Shown here: piece after piece, positions 44,082 through 54,537 of the stretch
Layout: every line of letters starts with the position of its first letter
Numbering within the stretch: the first letter of the stretch is position 1
DNA from: Zasmidium citrigriseum
Lineage: Eukaryota; Ascomycota; Dothideomycetes; Mycosphaerellales; Mycosphaerellaceae
Length of the DNA: 64,000 bases
Assembly: GCA_002786025.1 (NCBI GenBank)
Contig: NHNW01000006.1
Span: 1,054,001 to 1,118,000, forward strand
Reading direction: 5' to 3'
Notes under the pieces: generated by a model
Told to the model about the DNA's origin: nothing
Database searches by the model: none
The model's input: only the letters and a program-made list of their open reading frames with translations
Program-made: the position numbers and the translations under genes

Positions 44082-47014
44082 TCACTGAAGCGCCATCGAG
44101 AGCGGCAAGTTTCTCGAGCTCGCACCGACATGCACCATCTTCTGGTGCTCGCTGATGACCCAGTTCTGGCTAACAGTGTCCCAGTTGGACACATCTCTTC
44201 GCAGGATATCGAAGCTGACCTGCACGGTTTGATTTGGCTGGATCGAAACCTTCTCAAAGCCACGGAGGACAAGCGGAGGATCGTAAGGTCCGCCAAGAGA
44301 GACATATGCCTGAGCAACCTCCGCACCGGCCATCTTTCCAGTGTTTGTGATGTTGCAGGTCACACGGTAGAGAGCGTCCCAAAGCTGTGGATTGCCACCA
44401 GGGGCTCCTCCAGCTGGATGCATAGGCTGCGCGCTGCCATCGCGAGCGCCCTCGGGGATGAAAGACTCGTCTCCATAGTCTTCGTAGCCGTATGCTGTCC
44501 GCAAGTCGGTGCTGTTGAGCCATGGGTAGATGAACAACGGAATTCGAGTGAAGTTCGAGGGGAACAGATGCGACGAAGAGTCATTGCTGACTGTGCCGTA
44601 CGTTGGGGCGGCGGGAGTCATGCCGGTCGAAGGCGTATATTCGCCAGCATTGAGATTCTCCACTTGGAGGTTGCTATAGGCGAAGGTAGTGTAGGACATG
44701 CCAAAGCCGAACTCGTAGGTAGGCTCAATTCCACGGTGGTCGAATCCGCGGTAGTCGATGAAGACGCCCTCTCTGAAGTCGAATTGCGGCACAGGTCCAT
44801 TTGGTCGGTAGAGGACGTCGGTGCCATAGTCAGTTCTGTTGCGTCCGATGGTGTATGGTAGCTTTGCACTTGGGTTGACTCGTCCATAGAGGATGTCGGT
44901 CAGAGCATTGCCGGACTGCTCTCCAGGAAGCCCAGCCCAAACGATAGCGGTGACGTTCGGGTGATCCTTCCATTGGGAGATGTCGATCTGGCCAGTGGAG
45001 TGGAAGACCAGGATCGTGTTGTTGCAGTTCGAGGTGACATTGATGAGCATAGGCTCGGCTCCCTGCCACACGGTGAGGTTATTTCGATCACCCTACAATT
45101 AAGTCAGCAATTGTAATCTCAAGCGTTTGCCACATTGGAATACTTACCCAGTTGTCTCCTGGATGAAGGAAGCCTTCACCACTGTCTGCACTAGCGAAAG
45201 CGAGGCATACAGCATTATCAAGCTCACCAGCTCGCCTGGCCAGAGCCTGGATCTGGTCGAGCGCTCCGTTGTGGGTGATCGACTCATAAGCTCCGTAGTT
45301 GTCGGTGATCTCGCGCTGAATGGCAGCATCAGGCGTGATCAAGTAAGGGAAGTTTCCAGTACCACTGCCCCAACCGATAGCGAGCGTACCCTGGTCACAG
45401 CCTCGATCGCTGCAGCCGTTCGGACCCCAAGGATTCGATCCAGCGTCTTCGCCGAATACAGTTGTGAGCTTCTCGCGGCCGGTCAATGGGAGTGTGTTGT
45501 TGACATTCTTCAAGAGCACCGTTGATGCCGCTCCAATCTCCCGAATCAGTCTGCCGTGCTCCTGACGAACATCAACGTGCTCGTTGATTAGGCCATAGCC
45601 CCACTCGTTGCCCACGTAAGAATGGAGTGGACCGTACGTGTTGAGTGTCCAGGAGTTGAAGTTGGTGGGCTTGGAGTGCTCTGGTGTGTCTCCATCCACG
45701 TAGTACCACGCAGCCAGGATTCGAGTTGCCATATCGTCCAGACGCCATTGAGGGATACTGCCGTTCAAGACTGCGATTGTCAAGTTTGGACCAATGTAGG
45801 AGACACCAGAATCGAACACAGTGTCACCTGGCATGGACATGTCCAGACCAGCGAGGACTGCCGAGACACCTGCATGCTGAGCTTGCCAATCTGACTGAAT
45901 GAAGCCTTGGAATCCCAGCTCGCCTTTCAAGATACCGTTCAACAAGGCGCTGTTCTGGCAGGAATCGGAGTTGTTGGTCCGCTGATAACTGCACATGACC
46001 GCCACGACGCCGGCTCGAACTGCATCAGCAAAGGGCCAGGCGTAGAGCTCGTGCAGAGTGGTGTCGTCGACGTTGGAAGAGCCTGGATATGTGATGTTTC
46101 CGAGGCCGAATTGCTCGGATTCTCCAGTCTGGCGGAAATGCTCTTGCTCGTTGAGCAGGAAGTGCTTGGCCACAGCCATTTGGCCGGTGCTCTGGATACC
46201 CTTGACAGTCTCGGCGAACAGTTGGCCGGTGAGGTATGGATCTGGAGAGAAGCCTTCCCAGTTGCTGAAGAAAAGCAATTAGTATGTCGCCACAGGGCGT
46301 ATGAAAATGCAGCACTTACCGTCCACCCTCGGGCTCACGACCAATTGGGCCTGCTACAGGACCAAGCAGACCATTGACGCCCTTGTCTCTGTATTCCTCA
46401 CCTAAGGCCTGGCCTCTCAACCATGCCAGTGTCTTGTCCCACGCCGCCGCGACATTGACCCCAGACGGGAAGACCGAGTTGAAGCTGTGAAAGGCGAGGT
46501 GAGTAAGGGTAAACTTACAAGCGTGTATTTGGTTGGACTTACTCTCCAAAACGCATAGCAGTCGGCGAATCCTGGAAGCAGAAGGATCGAATGCCGAGTC
46601 GAGGTACTGAGCCAGTGTTGCCCACACAGGCATCGAGAGACCAACCAACACCTTCATCCATTAGCCTCGAGTCCATAGAAAAGCAGTAGAGTGCATACCA
46701 GTTGTGATATTGACTTTCTCTTCGAGAGTCATCTGCTTGACCATAGCGATGGCCTTCTCGTACGCGGCAGACCAATCTCCAGCGCCGGTTCCCCATGGCG
46801 AAGGGTAGACTGGAGGCGAAGTCTGGTTGTACTGCGCACCTTCCTCGGCCAGTGGATTTGGACTGACGCCGTCCGGATAGGTGACATTGGGGAATGGAGC
46901 TGTGTCATTGCCAGCAACAGTCGGAGCTGACGATGGTGATGATGAATTCGAGTACTGTGCAACAGCAGAAGCTGCCGAGCACAAGAAGGCTCCCAAACTC
47001 GTCGTCGACCTCAT
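44082..47014 (-). CDS. Secreted GH3 beta-glucosidase
   Basis: Removes terminal beta-D-glucose from oligosaccharides such as cellobiose. The exons are 47014-46699, 46651-46543, 46484-46320, 46264-45148 and 45092-44082, giving 905 residues. The signal peptide covers about residues 1-19. The N-terminal TIM barrel has the blocks [19 protein letters not shown] (shown as landmarks), [12 protein letters not shown] and the nucleophile segment [10 protein letters not shown] near residue 321, where Asp of SDW acts. The second alpha/beta domain and a C-terminal fibronectin-III-like domain ([17 protein letters not shown]) follow, the usual order for fungal beta-glucosidases. Many N-glycosylation sites are present. 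It lies at one end of a block of carriers, regulators and sugar-acid-type enzymes. Confidence 0.93.
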
Positions 47015-47648
47015 CCTGGCTCAAGTCACGATGTGTAGAAAGGTGAGGAGAAGAGTACGCAACCCTCGAACTTTTTCAAGAAGCTGCGGCCATGTGAAGT
47101 CACACAGGCCCAGCAAGGTTTCGTTAGCGGACCCGTTAGTATTCACGTGGCGGGGTGGTTGATCCTGCGGTCTTGCTGCTTTCGTCACTCCGACGCTGGA
47201 GTCGTCGGCGCCAAGACCCTTTGCGGGATGGATCTTGCAGGCGTGCCAGCGTGTGGCGCTTGGGGGATGTAACCTGGTCAGATTCACTCCACACTGATGA
47301 CACTCTCCCGCGGGGACCTGCAGATATTGCGGAGCCGGGATCCGGGGGCTCACGTTGTACTGGTGACATCGGTGGTTCTTTCGGCGTGCCGCGTCTTCTT
47401 TGTCCGGGGTCGCGGGCCGCCTTACCTCTAGGGCGAATAATGGATGAAGTTACTCAAAGGCGTAAGAGCGTTTAATTGATGATCGAGGGCTCAATTCATG
47501 CAACTTGTCTCATCGCAATCCATGCTCGTGAAAGAACCGAAGTGGTGTTTCAGATATGCCCTTTCACAGCCTCATCTCAGCCCATCGACAGGGATGACCA
47601 AGTGCTCAGAGCTACGAACATCCCATCAGCCCGTCTTTAGGAAATCAC
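47015..47648. other. Intergenic: GH3 promoter and MFS 3' end
   Basis: About 630 bp upstream of the beta-glucosidase gene, GC-rich. No gene was recognised. Confidence 0.5.
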
Positions 47649-49246
47649 TCAAGTCGCAAATCTCCACGAATTCTCGACGCCGGTGGCTTCTTCCTGCCTG
47701 TCCAGAGCCTTGTTCTTCCTCATGGCCCACCACCGAGTAACCACACACGAAATGATCACCAGGCCGCAGCCAGCAATGATGATCCCACCGCCAGTCTGAT
47801 ATCTCGGCTCTTGGGACCTGAGGAAAAAGTATGGTGTGAACCAATGACTGACAGAGCTGACGCAGTTCGCAATGGCAATGAGAGCCGCTCGCTTCGTGCG
47901 AGGTCGAGGCACAACGGTTGTCTCCCAGGAGATCTGAATATTCAAGCCAACGAACGGTCCCGAGCAGAGCAGGAAGACGGCAAAGTAGCGAGCTCCGACG
48001 TTGAGGGTCGAAATCATGAGAATGGCTCCGACGAGACAAAGCATGATGCTCCCAACAATGTGCCAGCAATGCTCGAGCATTCGGCCGCTGGACCAGGAGA
48101 TGAGGAGTGTGACAAAGTAGGCGAAAAGGTATGGAGGTGCTTGGATCAGATAGGTGCCGACTTCAGAGAAGCCAAAGGTGTCCATGATCTGGACTGTCAT
48201 TAGCGGCGATATCCCCAAAATAGGCAGTTGCGATGGCACTTACCGACGGCAAGAAGTCCTTGAACGACTGCGCAATGATGAGAGCAAAGTGCATGGACGC
48301 AAACATCCAAGTAAATGGATCTCTGGCGGCCATAGCAACACCGTCCCAGTAACCTCCTTCCTCATCCTCCGAGCGACCGCCGGCAGACACAGCTGCTCGA
48401 TACGAGGCCATTTCGCTCTCTTCAGGAGTGAAGTAGTAAGTCCCAGTATTGCCGGGCCAATTGGGAATGCCGAAGCTCCAATGCAGGCCACCAGAATGCT
48501 GACGATTCCTTCGATCAGGATAAACCATTGCCAGGAATGGAGCCCGGCTATGTTGTCCATGTTGGTAAGAATGGCCGCGGCGAGCAGACCCGAGAAGACG
48601 TTCGATATGATGTTTCCTGCGTGCCAGATGGCCATTCTCAATGGAGACTCTTGCTTTGTGTACCACGACGAGGTCATCAAGGACACCGCTGGTAGAAAGG
48701 GGCCTTCAGTGAGTCCAACCAGGAACCGGCAGAGCATGAAAGACCAAGCGCTTTTCATAGCCACCATGCATATTGTGACAGCAGACCAAGCCAGCATGCA
48801 CAATGGAAGCAACAGACGTGGCTTGCCTTTGGCGATGATGACGTTGGCTGGGACCTGGGAGATAATATATCCGACATAGAAGAGCGAGATGCCAGCGGAC
48901 CACTCCACGTCGCTCATGTTACCACAATCTTCTTGCATACCCGCCAGCCGGGCGTTGGAAACGTTGATGCGGTCAAGGTAGCTAGTGTCTCTGTGTCAGT
49001 TTTTGGAGTAAGTTTAATGTTGGATTCGACGTACTTCATCAACAGCATGGCAGTAATGCATGGCAAGAACTTCCAGTCCAGCTTTCTGAGCACTGACTTG
49101 TTCAGCCTCTCCAGCTCATCTGTTGACTTTTCCCTGAGTAGAGCATAGCGCTCCAAGATGATATTGTCAGAGAATGGTGCCGACTCGACATGTTCGATGG
49201 GTGCGGTCTTGTCCAAGGAGGATCGTTTGCTGCCGTCTTGTGCCAT
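47649..49246 (-). pseudogene. MFS transporter (DAL5/TNA1-like), interrupted by one frameshift
   Basis: A carrier of the anion:cation symporter family, related to the gene at 21890. Exon pieces run 49246-49035, 48981-48244 and 48188-47649 with two normal introns (48982-49034 and 48189-48243). Family blocks are all present: YLDRINVSNARLAG in helix 1, CRFLVGLTEGPFLPA in helix 4 and SWQWFILIEG in helix 6. Right after helix 6 the frame reading ILVACIGAS gives way to a different frame reading FGIPNWPGNTGTYY, which is the expected continuation. The shift lies near 48472-48490. No GT-AG intron can bridge it without removing the conserved WQWFILIEG block. So this is either a recent pseudogene or a one-base sequence error; everything after the shift is otherwise well conserved. 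Confidence 0.8.
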
Positions 49247-49725
49247 GATGACTGCTCTCTGGTAGATTTGGCAAAATAGTAGAAGGTGTTGGTGGTTCTA
49301 TCCTTGATGTCGAAAGAGTCCCTTGTCTTATAGTCGCTGAGGTACGATTCATAGGTCAGAGCTATCTGCTCGAGAGGCTTGCCAAGGGTACGGGTTCAAT
49401 GTCTCACGGAGTGCGTCCGAAGAACATAGTCTTGGCAAGAGAAGCCAGATGCTGGAGAGATGTGCATTTCCCCAGTCGTTGCCGTCGAATATGCTATCTT
49501 GTGGTGGCAACACATGCGAGAACAGTCTGGGGCCCCGCAGGTATGCATGGCGGTCACGCGAGAAAACGTGGAAGGCGGCGGGTCCTGACAACGGTAGTCC
49601 TGGGCTATGTTTTTTCGGACGGAGGCCGGCCGTGATCTCGGCGTGGACTTGGCAGGTTGTGGGCATCTCCACGGCGTGAAGGCCGCCATCCCCATGGGGT
49701 AGACAAACGCCCCGGGGATCCGTTG
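49247..49725. other. Intergenic: MFS promoter and regulator 3' end
   Basis: About 480 bp. Nothing else was recognised. Confidence 0.5.
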
Positions 49726-51744
49726 TCACACGGTTGAGATGCGCCGAGCTATTGCCTCCCGTATCGGCCGCGGGACAAGAGCAGTCCATTGATCCTGTCG
49801 AACCACGTCGAAGAGACGGGTATTGTCGTCGGCATCTAGAGCTGAAAGAGCCTTGCGCATTTGTGTCGCTGCAGGGTAAGTTGCAGATAGGTAGCTCAAG
49901 AGGGAAATGCTAAGCATCTTGATACTTGAGCATAGATTTGAGAACGACGATGGCCATGTCGGAGGGATGTCGTGTTGAATCGTTGAGCACATAATGCCAA
50001 TGCTAGCAATCTCGTACTGGTCTGTGAAGCACCGTAGGACTTGATCCGAATCGTATTGTGCTTCTAGACAACGAAGCAATTCAATGCAAGACATCAGTGT
50101 GTCCTCTACGTCTTCTTCGTCCAATGAAGAAGATCCATGCGATGTTGAGGTGTTGCTATTGCTGACTGCATCGTAGATCGCCACGGCCAGTCGACACTTG
50201 AGCCTGAGAAAGAGCTCTCTGCCGTTGCCAGCTTCGTTGACCAAAGGCGTCGAGTCCAGCCACGACTGATACAGGCTGGTAAAGAACATTCTCGGACGAT
50301 GGCCGTTTCGTTTGATGATTGAGAGAAGCTGGGCATGCTCAATCAATTGGAAAAGATAGAAGTCTCCGCTCCTGCGAGCCTCTTCGCAATTCTCGGGCAG
50401 CTCAGGGATCTGTGAGAAGTAAGCGGAAGAATCATAGCCCAAGGGATGTGCGAACCTGTGTAGATATGTCCTGATCTTCAATGCCGTACGGCAGGCCCAT
50501 CGTGGATGCAAACAAGCTGCCTGTCGAGTCAGCTTCCACATGTGCAGGTAACGTCGACCAACGGATCTGACCGATCAAGAATATAGATGATCCAGAACGC
50601 CCGTCGCTTCTCATCGATCTCCGCCTGATTGGCTCGTTGCAGCGAGCCTGATCTCAGGCGATGAAGTCCAGAGGCTACCACCTTCGCCATAGCCATCGCA
50701 ATGATCTGTGGGACATTCTGATGGCCCTGTCCATGTATTGCGCAGAGGCAAAGCGAGATGAGGCACTGGATAGAATGACTGCTGGTTACGTCTTTTCCGA
50801 GTGCTGAGGCATGACTCCAAAGCTTGGACGCCAGGAAGTCGAAGACGGGTGCCTTACTCGTATTTGAGCAGACTGTCGATAAGGCCATATAGACGATGAA
50901 GAAGCAGTGGCTTAGATTACCAGCCATTGCAGATGTCCCGTGGGTTTGTACGTCCAAGACAGTATCGTAGTACTGTCGCAACTCCGCTCCAGAAATATAG
51001 GGGTACACGCTCAGCACCGTGTCGATGTACTGCGAGATGAGTGACGCTGTATCTTCTTTCCGGAGGTTGAGTGACTGGCCAGGATGATCGTTGAAGTGAG
51101 AAGAACTCAAAGAAACCGAACAACCAAGTTGTGTCCGATGCGATGATAGCATAGCGAGCTCGACAAAGTACCACATGGTGAAGGCATTTGAATGGGTGAC
51201 TTTGTTGGAGTCCTGAACGTTGAGGGCGAAATGACCAAAGTCTTTCAGCGCATCGCGTACAGACACATTGCTCATCGGAGTCTGTTCATTATCGGCCTGG
51301 TCGCCTGTTTGGTGGGTCTCTGTTTCATTTGTTGGGTTCAGGGCATTTGATGCATTGTCTAGATGAGGTCTCTTCCTCTGAAAGTCTTCTAGATGCCTGA
51401 TGCGCCGTTTGAGGGTCTGTATGTAGCTACTAGCGATCAGTCTGTGTCGGGTGTTGAGGCAAAATGGACAGTCAATACCCATCTCCCAATGCAATCAAGC
51501 CACTGGAGTCGCCGCTCGACATGACTAGGGAGGCGGTTCGAGGTCCGCATGTTGCTCCAGCCTCACGACAATTACTGCAGGGCGACTCACGATCGCACTA
51601 TCACGTGGTCAGTGGCCAATCCCATAACTTTTCTGAAAGTATCACCTTTTGCTTGCGCTTCCAGCACCGCTCACATGCTTGTCGCCGGGTTGCAGGGCCT
51701 GGTGTACCAAATGCCGATGCTTGGGTCGGGCTGAGGCCTTCCAT
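49726..51744 (-). CDS. Zn2Cys6 transcription factor with fungal-specific regulatory domain
   Basis: A nuclear regulator divergent from the aldolase at 52056. The exons are 51744-51646, 51597-51479, 51426-50572, 50516-50456 and 50409-49726, giving 605 residues. The zinc cluster near residues 24-50 (CERCWKRKQKCDRESPC then SNC and ATC) is completed only by splicing, since the first intron falls just before its third Cys. A short linker with a predicted coiled coil (YIQTLKRRIRHLEDF) follows, typical of dimerising Gal4-type factors. The middle-homology block (RRAFWIIYILDRLFASTMGLPYGIEDQDI, in part) is restored by two further introns. Given the position, it may control the aldolase, dehydrogenase or carrier genes; this is inference. 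Confidence 0.87.
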
Positions 51745-52055
51745 TCGGAGTTGGTTCGGAACAATGCTCGATGCCTGATTCTGTAGAGCCAAGATGAGTG
51801 CTCATGCTCTTCTGCCGTGGCTATAGAGGCCCAAGGAGCGGCAGCTGTGGTGCAAAGATGGGGAGCGGGGTGGGTCCTTCCTCGGATCGGACGCCGTCCG
51901 AAAGCTCTCAATCCCTGCCCAATGGCCGCATTCAATGCGCCAGATATTGTCAGACATATAGTAAATGCCGAGTGATGTTGTCTCCGTGGAGCACAGTCCA
52001 TTGAACATCATCGTCCTTCGAAGTCGCATTTCCCAAGCAACAGTCAATCAACGCC
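51745..52055. promoter_or_regulatory. Bidirectional promoter between regulator and aldolase
   Basis: Only 311 bp separate the two divergent ATGs, so both 5' leaders and control sites must lie here. Two inverted CGG triplets would be the expected target form for a Zn2Cys6 factor, but I cannot single out a convincing site by eye. Confidence 0.5.
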
Positions 52056-52964
52056 ATGTCTCAACCAGTCGTTCTCAAGAACTCCATCCGCGAAAAGCTC
52101 TTGCGCAATGAAGTAGCGTCGACACTCAGCATCAAGCTGGTTCGCTCGGTCGAGATTCCCATGATCGCAAAGACAGCTGGTTTCGACGGTATTCTCATCG
52201 ACATGGAACATTCATCGTTCGACTTGGACACGACGAGCCAGCTATGCATTGCCGCGCTCTATGCTGGCATTGCGCCAATCGTACGAGCACCCAGCAAGGA
52301 GCCATTCTTTGTTTCGCGAATCCTGGACGGCGGTGCTCTGGGTGTAATTGTGCCGCACATCCGATCTGTTCAGGATGCGAAAGATGTCGTGGCTGCCGCG
52401 AAGTTTCAACCACAAGGCCATCGATCATCGACCAACGGACTGCCGCAATTCCAGTATCGATCCATACCAGCGAAAGTCGCGAACCCCGTGGTCAACGCGA
52501 ATACACTTGTAATTCCCATGATCGAGACCTTGGAAGCGCTGGAGCTTGTCGACGAAATCGCCGCGGTTGACGGAGTCGATTCGTTGCTGATAGGGACCAA
52601 TGACCTGACAGCCGAGATGGGAATACCAGGACAGTACGAGACCCAAGAACTCGAGGATGCGTACCGCAAGACAATTGCTGCGTGTCGGAAAGTGGGCAAG
52701 TGGGTCGGCGTTGGCGGTCTTCATGCAAGACTGGATCTTGTGGAGAAGTTCTGCGCAATGGGCGCGAACTGGGTCATGGCCGCGACAGATGGTCCTCTAC
52801 TTCTCGGTGCTGCAAGCCACAGAGCAAAGGAGATGACTGCATTGAACCAAAGACTCGCCGAATCAGTAAAGGTCGACGAGCACACTCAGACCAATGGAGC
52901 GAAAGATTCGAATGGTCACGAGGCGAATGGAGTTGCCCACAGAGCAATAGGCGTGCCGGCGTAG
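52056..52964 (+). CDS. HpcH/HpaI-family class II pyruvate aldolase
   Basis: Members cleave 2-keto-3-deoxy acids to pyruvate plus an aldehyde, using a divalent metal. Examples are HpcH, RhmA and the fungal L-rhamnose-pathway enzyme LRA4. The gene is a single exon of 302 residues. Near the N-terminus the catalytic-His segment IDMEHSSFD (about 47-55) and the Arg of VRAP (about 77) are present. The metal ligands Glu of MIETLEALE (about 155) and Asp of GTNDLTAEMG (about 181) are also present, with the glycine-rich GGLHAR near 230. A hydrophilic tail of about 35 residues rich in Asn, Gly and His follows the core. It is divergent from a regulator and followed by a 2-hydroxyacid dehydrogenase on the same strand. 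The exact substrate is not determined. Confidence 0.9.
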   Translation: MSQPVVLKNSIREKLLRNEVASTLSIKLVRSVEIPMIAKTAGFDGILIDMEHSSFDLDTTSQLCIAALYAGIAPIVRAPSKEPFFVSRILDGGALGVIVPHIRSVQDAKDVVAAAKFQPQGHRSSTNGLPQFQYRSIPAKVANPVVNANTLVIPMIETLEALELVDEIAAVDGVDSLLIGTNDLTAEMGIPGQYETQELEDAYRKTIAACRKVGKWVGVGGLHARLDLVEKFCAMGANWVMAATDGPLLLGAASHRAKEMTALNQRLAESVKVDEHTQTNGAKDSNGHEANGVAHRAIGVPA

Positions 52965-53466
52965 GCTGGTTTGGTTGCATCGATTTTGAGCTTTCGAGAA
53001 GGCCAGATTGTTTTTAGATAACTCCAGATAGATCTTTCAGTATAGATCTCGTGCCGATTGAACTGCTATCGTGAATCTGAAATCCTGTAGTCGATATCGA
53101 ACAGCGACTTTCAAGTGCATTGCGTGGCACCCCATGCCATCCATCATGTGCAAAGTACTCGGCGAAATACGGGGTTACTGCATGTAGTATCTGCCGAACG
53201 GCGAGTGTTTCTGTATGAATGCGAGCCCCACCTTCTGGGATCACATGGCTGTCGGACCAAGTCCGTCAAAACCAGAGGATCAGAGCCGAAAGCTGATGGG
53301 TCTGGATGCCGACGAAGTGCTCTGCATGGAGGGTAATTCCTCGTTGTTCGGCTCGGAGGTCACCGCATTTGAGGTCTCAAAAGAATGCGACAGCCCTGAA
53401 TAAGACCACCAAGTCCTTCCATTCGATTTTCAACTTCCATCAACTTGTTTCAGAACCCGCTCCAGA
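52965..53466. other. Intergenic region between aldolase and dehydrogenase
   Basis: About 500 bp. It holds a 62-codon ATG-started open frame (53215-53403) in the same frame as the dehydrogenase but closed by a stop 63 bp before its ATG; it may be an upstream ORF. A pyrimidine tract with TTTCAG near 53450 could be a 5' UTR acceptor. Confidence 0.45.
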
Positions 53467-54462
53467 ATGGCTCCAGGCTTGATTGAACCGCTCGGACCTA
53501 TGGAGAATGGCGACCGCTTCGAGAACAACGACAACGTGCAGACACTGTACATGTTGGACAAGTTCCACCCAGAAGCAGTCAAGCACGCCCAGAAGCTCTT
53601 CCGGGTAGTCCTTCCGACGGATCCAGAAATCAAGAACTGGCGACAAAATGCAAAGTACCTCGCCGTCAGAAGTTCATATGTCACGGCTTCCGATATCGAG
53701 GCAGCCAAGAAGTTACGTGCTATTGGAAAACAGGGTGTTGGCCTTGACAAGATTGACGTCGATGCTTGTCAGAAGGCTGGCATCGAAGTCTTCAACACAC
53801 CTGGTGTGAATTCAAAAGCAGTCGCTGAGCTGGTTCTGGCCTTAACGATGTCTGTTGCTCGAGAGGTTCCATCCATAAACATGCGCCAGCGTCAAGGCGA
53901 AGTCGTTCCGAAGGAGCAATGTTCCGGTCTGCTGCTGAGCGGAAAGACCTTGGGGTTGATCGGCATGGGCAACATCAGCAGATGCGTCGCCGACATCTTC
54001 AGAGGTGCCTTCAATGCTCGCATCGTAGCGTACGACCCGTTCGCGCCGGCAGATGCATGGAGTGACATTCCTCATGTCCGAGCCAAGACCATCACGGATG
54101 TCATCGAGCCGGCAGATGTTGTCTCGGTTCATGTGCCATTGACCAAAGACACCAAAGATCTTATCACCCTCGTCGAGATGGAGATGATGAAGCCCACTGC
54201 TATTCTCATCAACGCTGCCCGTGGCGGCATTGTTAACGAGGAAGCTCTGGCCACCGCACTGGAGAAGGGCATGATCTGGGGCGCCGGAATCGACTGCCAC
54301 GAACAAGAGCCTCCGACAAAGACCAGATACGAGCGACTTTGGTCAAGTGCGAGAGTTGTATCGACACCGCACATTGGCGCTGCAACATCGCAAACACAGA
54401 TGGAGACGGCCATAGCTGCGATAGAAAGCGTATACCGATTCGCACAAGATTCGAGCAAGTAA
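53467..54462 (+). CDS. D-isomer-specific 2-hydroxyacid dehydrogenase (phosphoglycerate-dehydrogenase-like)
   Basis: NAD(P)-linked interconversion of a 2-keto acid and a D-2-hydroxy acid. The gene is a single exon of 331 residues. The cofactor motif GLIGMGNIS lies near residues 162-170; the third glycine of GxGxxG is Ser. Catalytic residues are in the expected order: Arg of NAARGG near 249, Glu of DCHEQEPP near 278 and His of TPHIGAAT near 301. The substrate-binding N-terminus includes GVGLDKIDVDAC, as in glyoxylate/hydroxypyruvate and phosphoglycerate dehydrogenases. It follows the aldolase on the same strand, so it could process a keto acid or aldehyde-derived product of that reaction; this is inference. 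It is convergent with the next regulator, with 75 bp between the stops. Confidence 0.9.
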   Translation: MAPGLIEPLGPMENGDRFENNDNVQTLYMLDKFHPEAVKHAQKLFRVVLPTDPEIKNWRQNAKYLAVRSSYVTASDIEAAKKLRAIGKQGVGLDKIDVDACQKAGIEVFNTPGVNSKAVAELVLALTMSVAREVPSINMRQRQGEVVPKEQCSGLLLSGKTLGLIGMGNISRCVADIFRGAFNARIVAYDPFAPADAWSDIPHVRAKTITDVIEPADVVSVHVPLTKDTKDLITLVEMEMMKPTAILINAARGGIVNEEALATALEKGMIWGAGIDCHEQEPPTKTRYERLWSSARVVSTPHIGAATSQTQMETAIAAIESVYRFAQDSSK

Positions 54463-54537
54463 TGGAGCTGTGAAAGGCTCTTGTTGGTTTGGGTTGGATA
54501 GCCAGGATGACGAAGAGCTTGCAGATGCACTGTCCAT

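Noticed and set aside
48490..48539. Possible 50-bp GT-AG intron that would repair the MFS frameshift
   Set aside because: It would delete the family-conserved helix 6 block WQWFILIEG, so a true intron here is unlikely.
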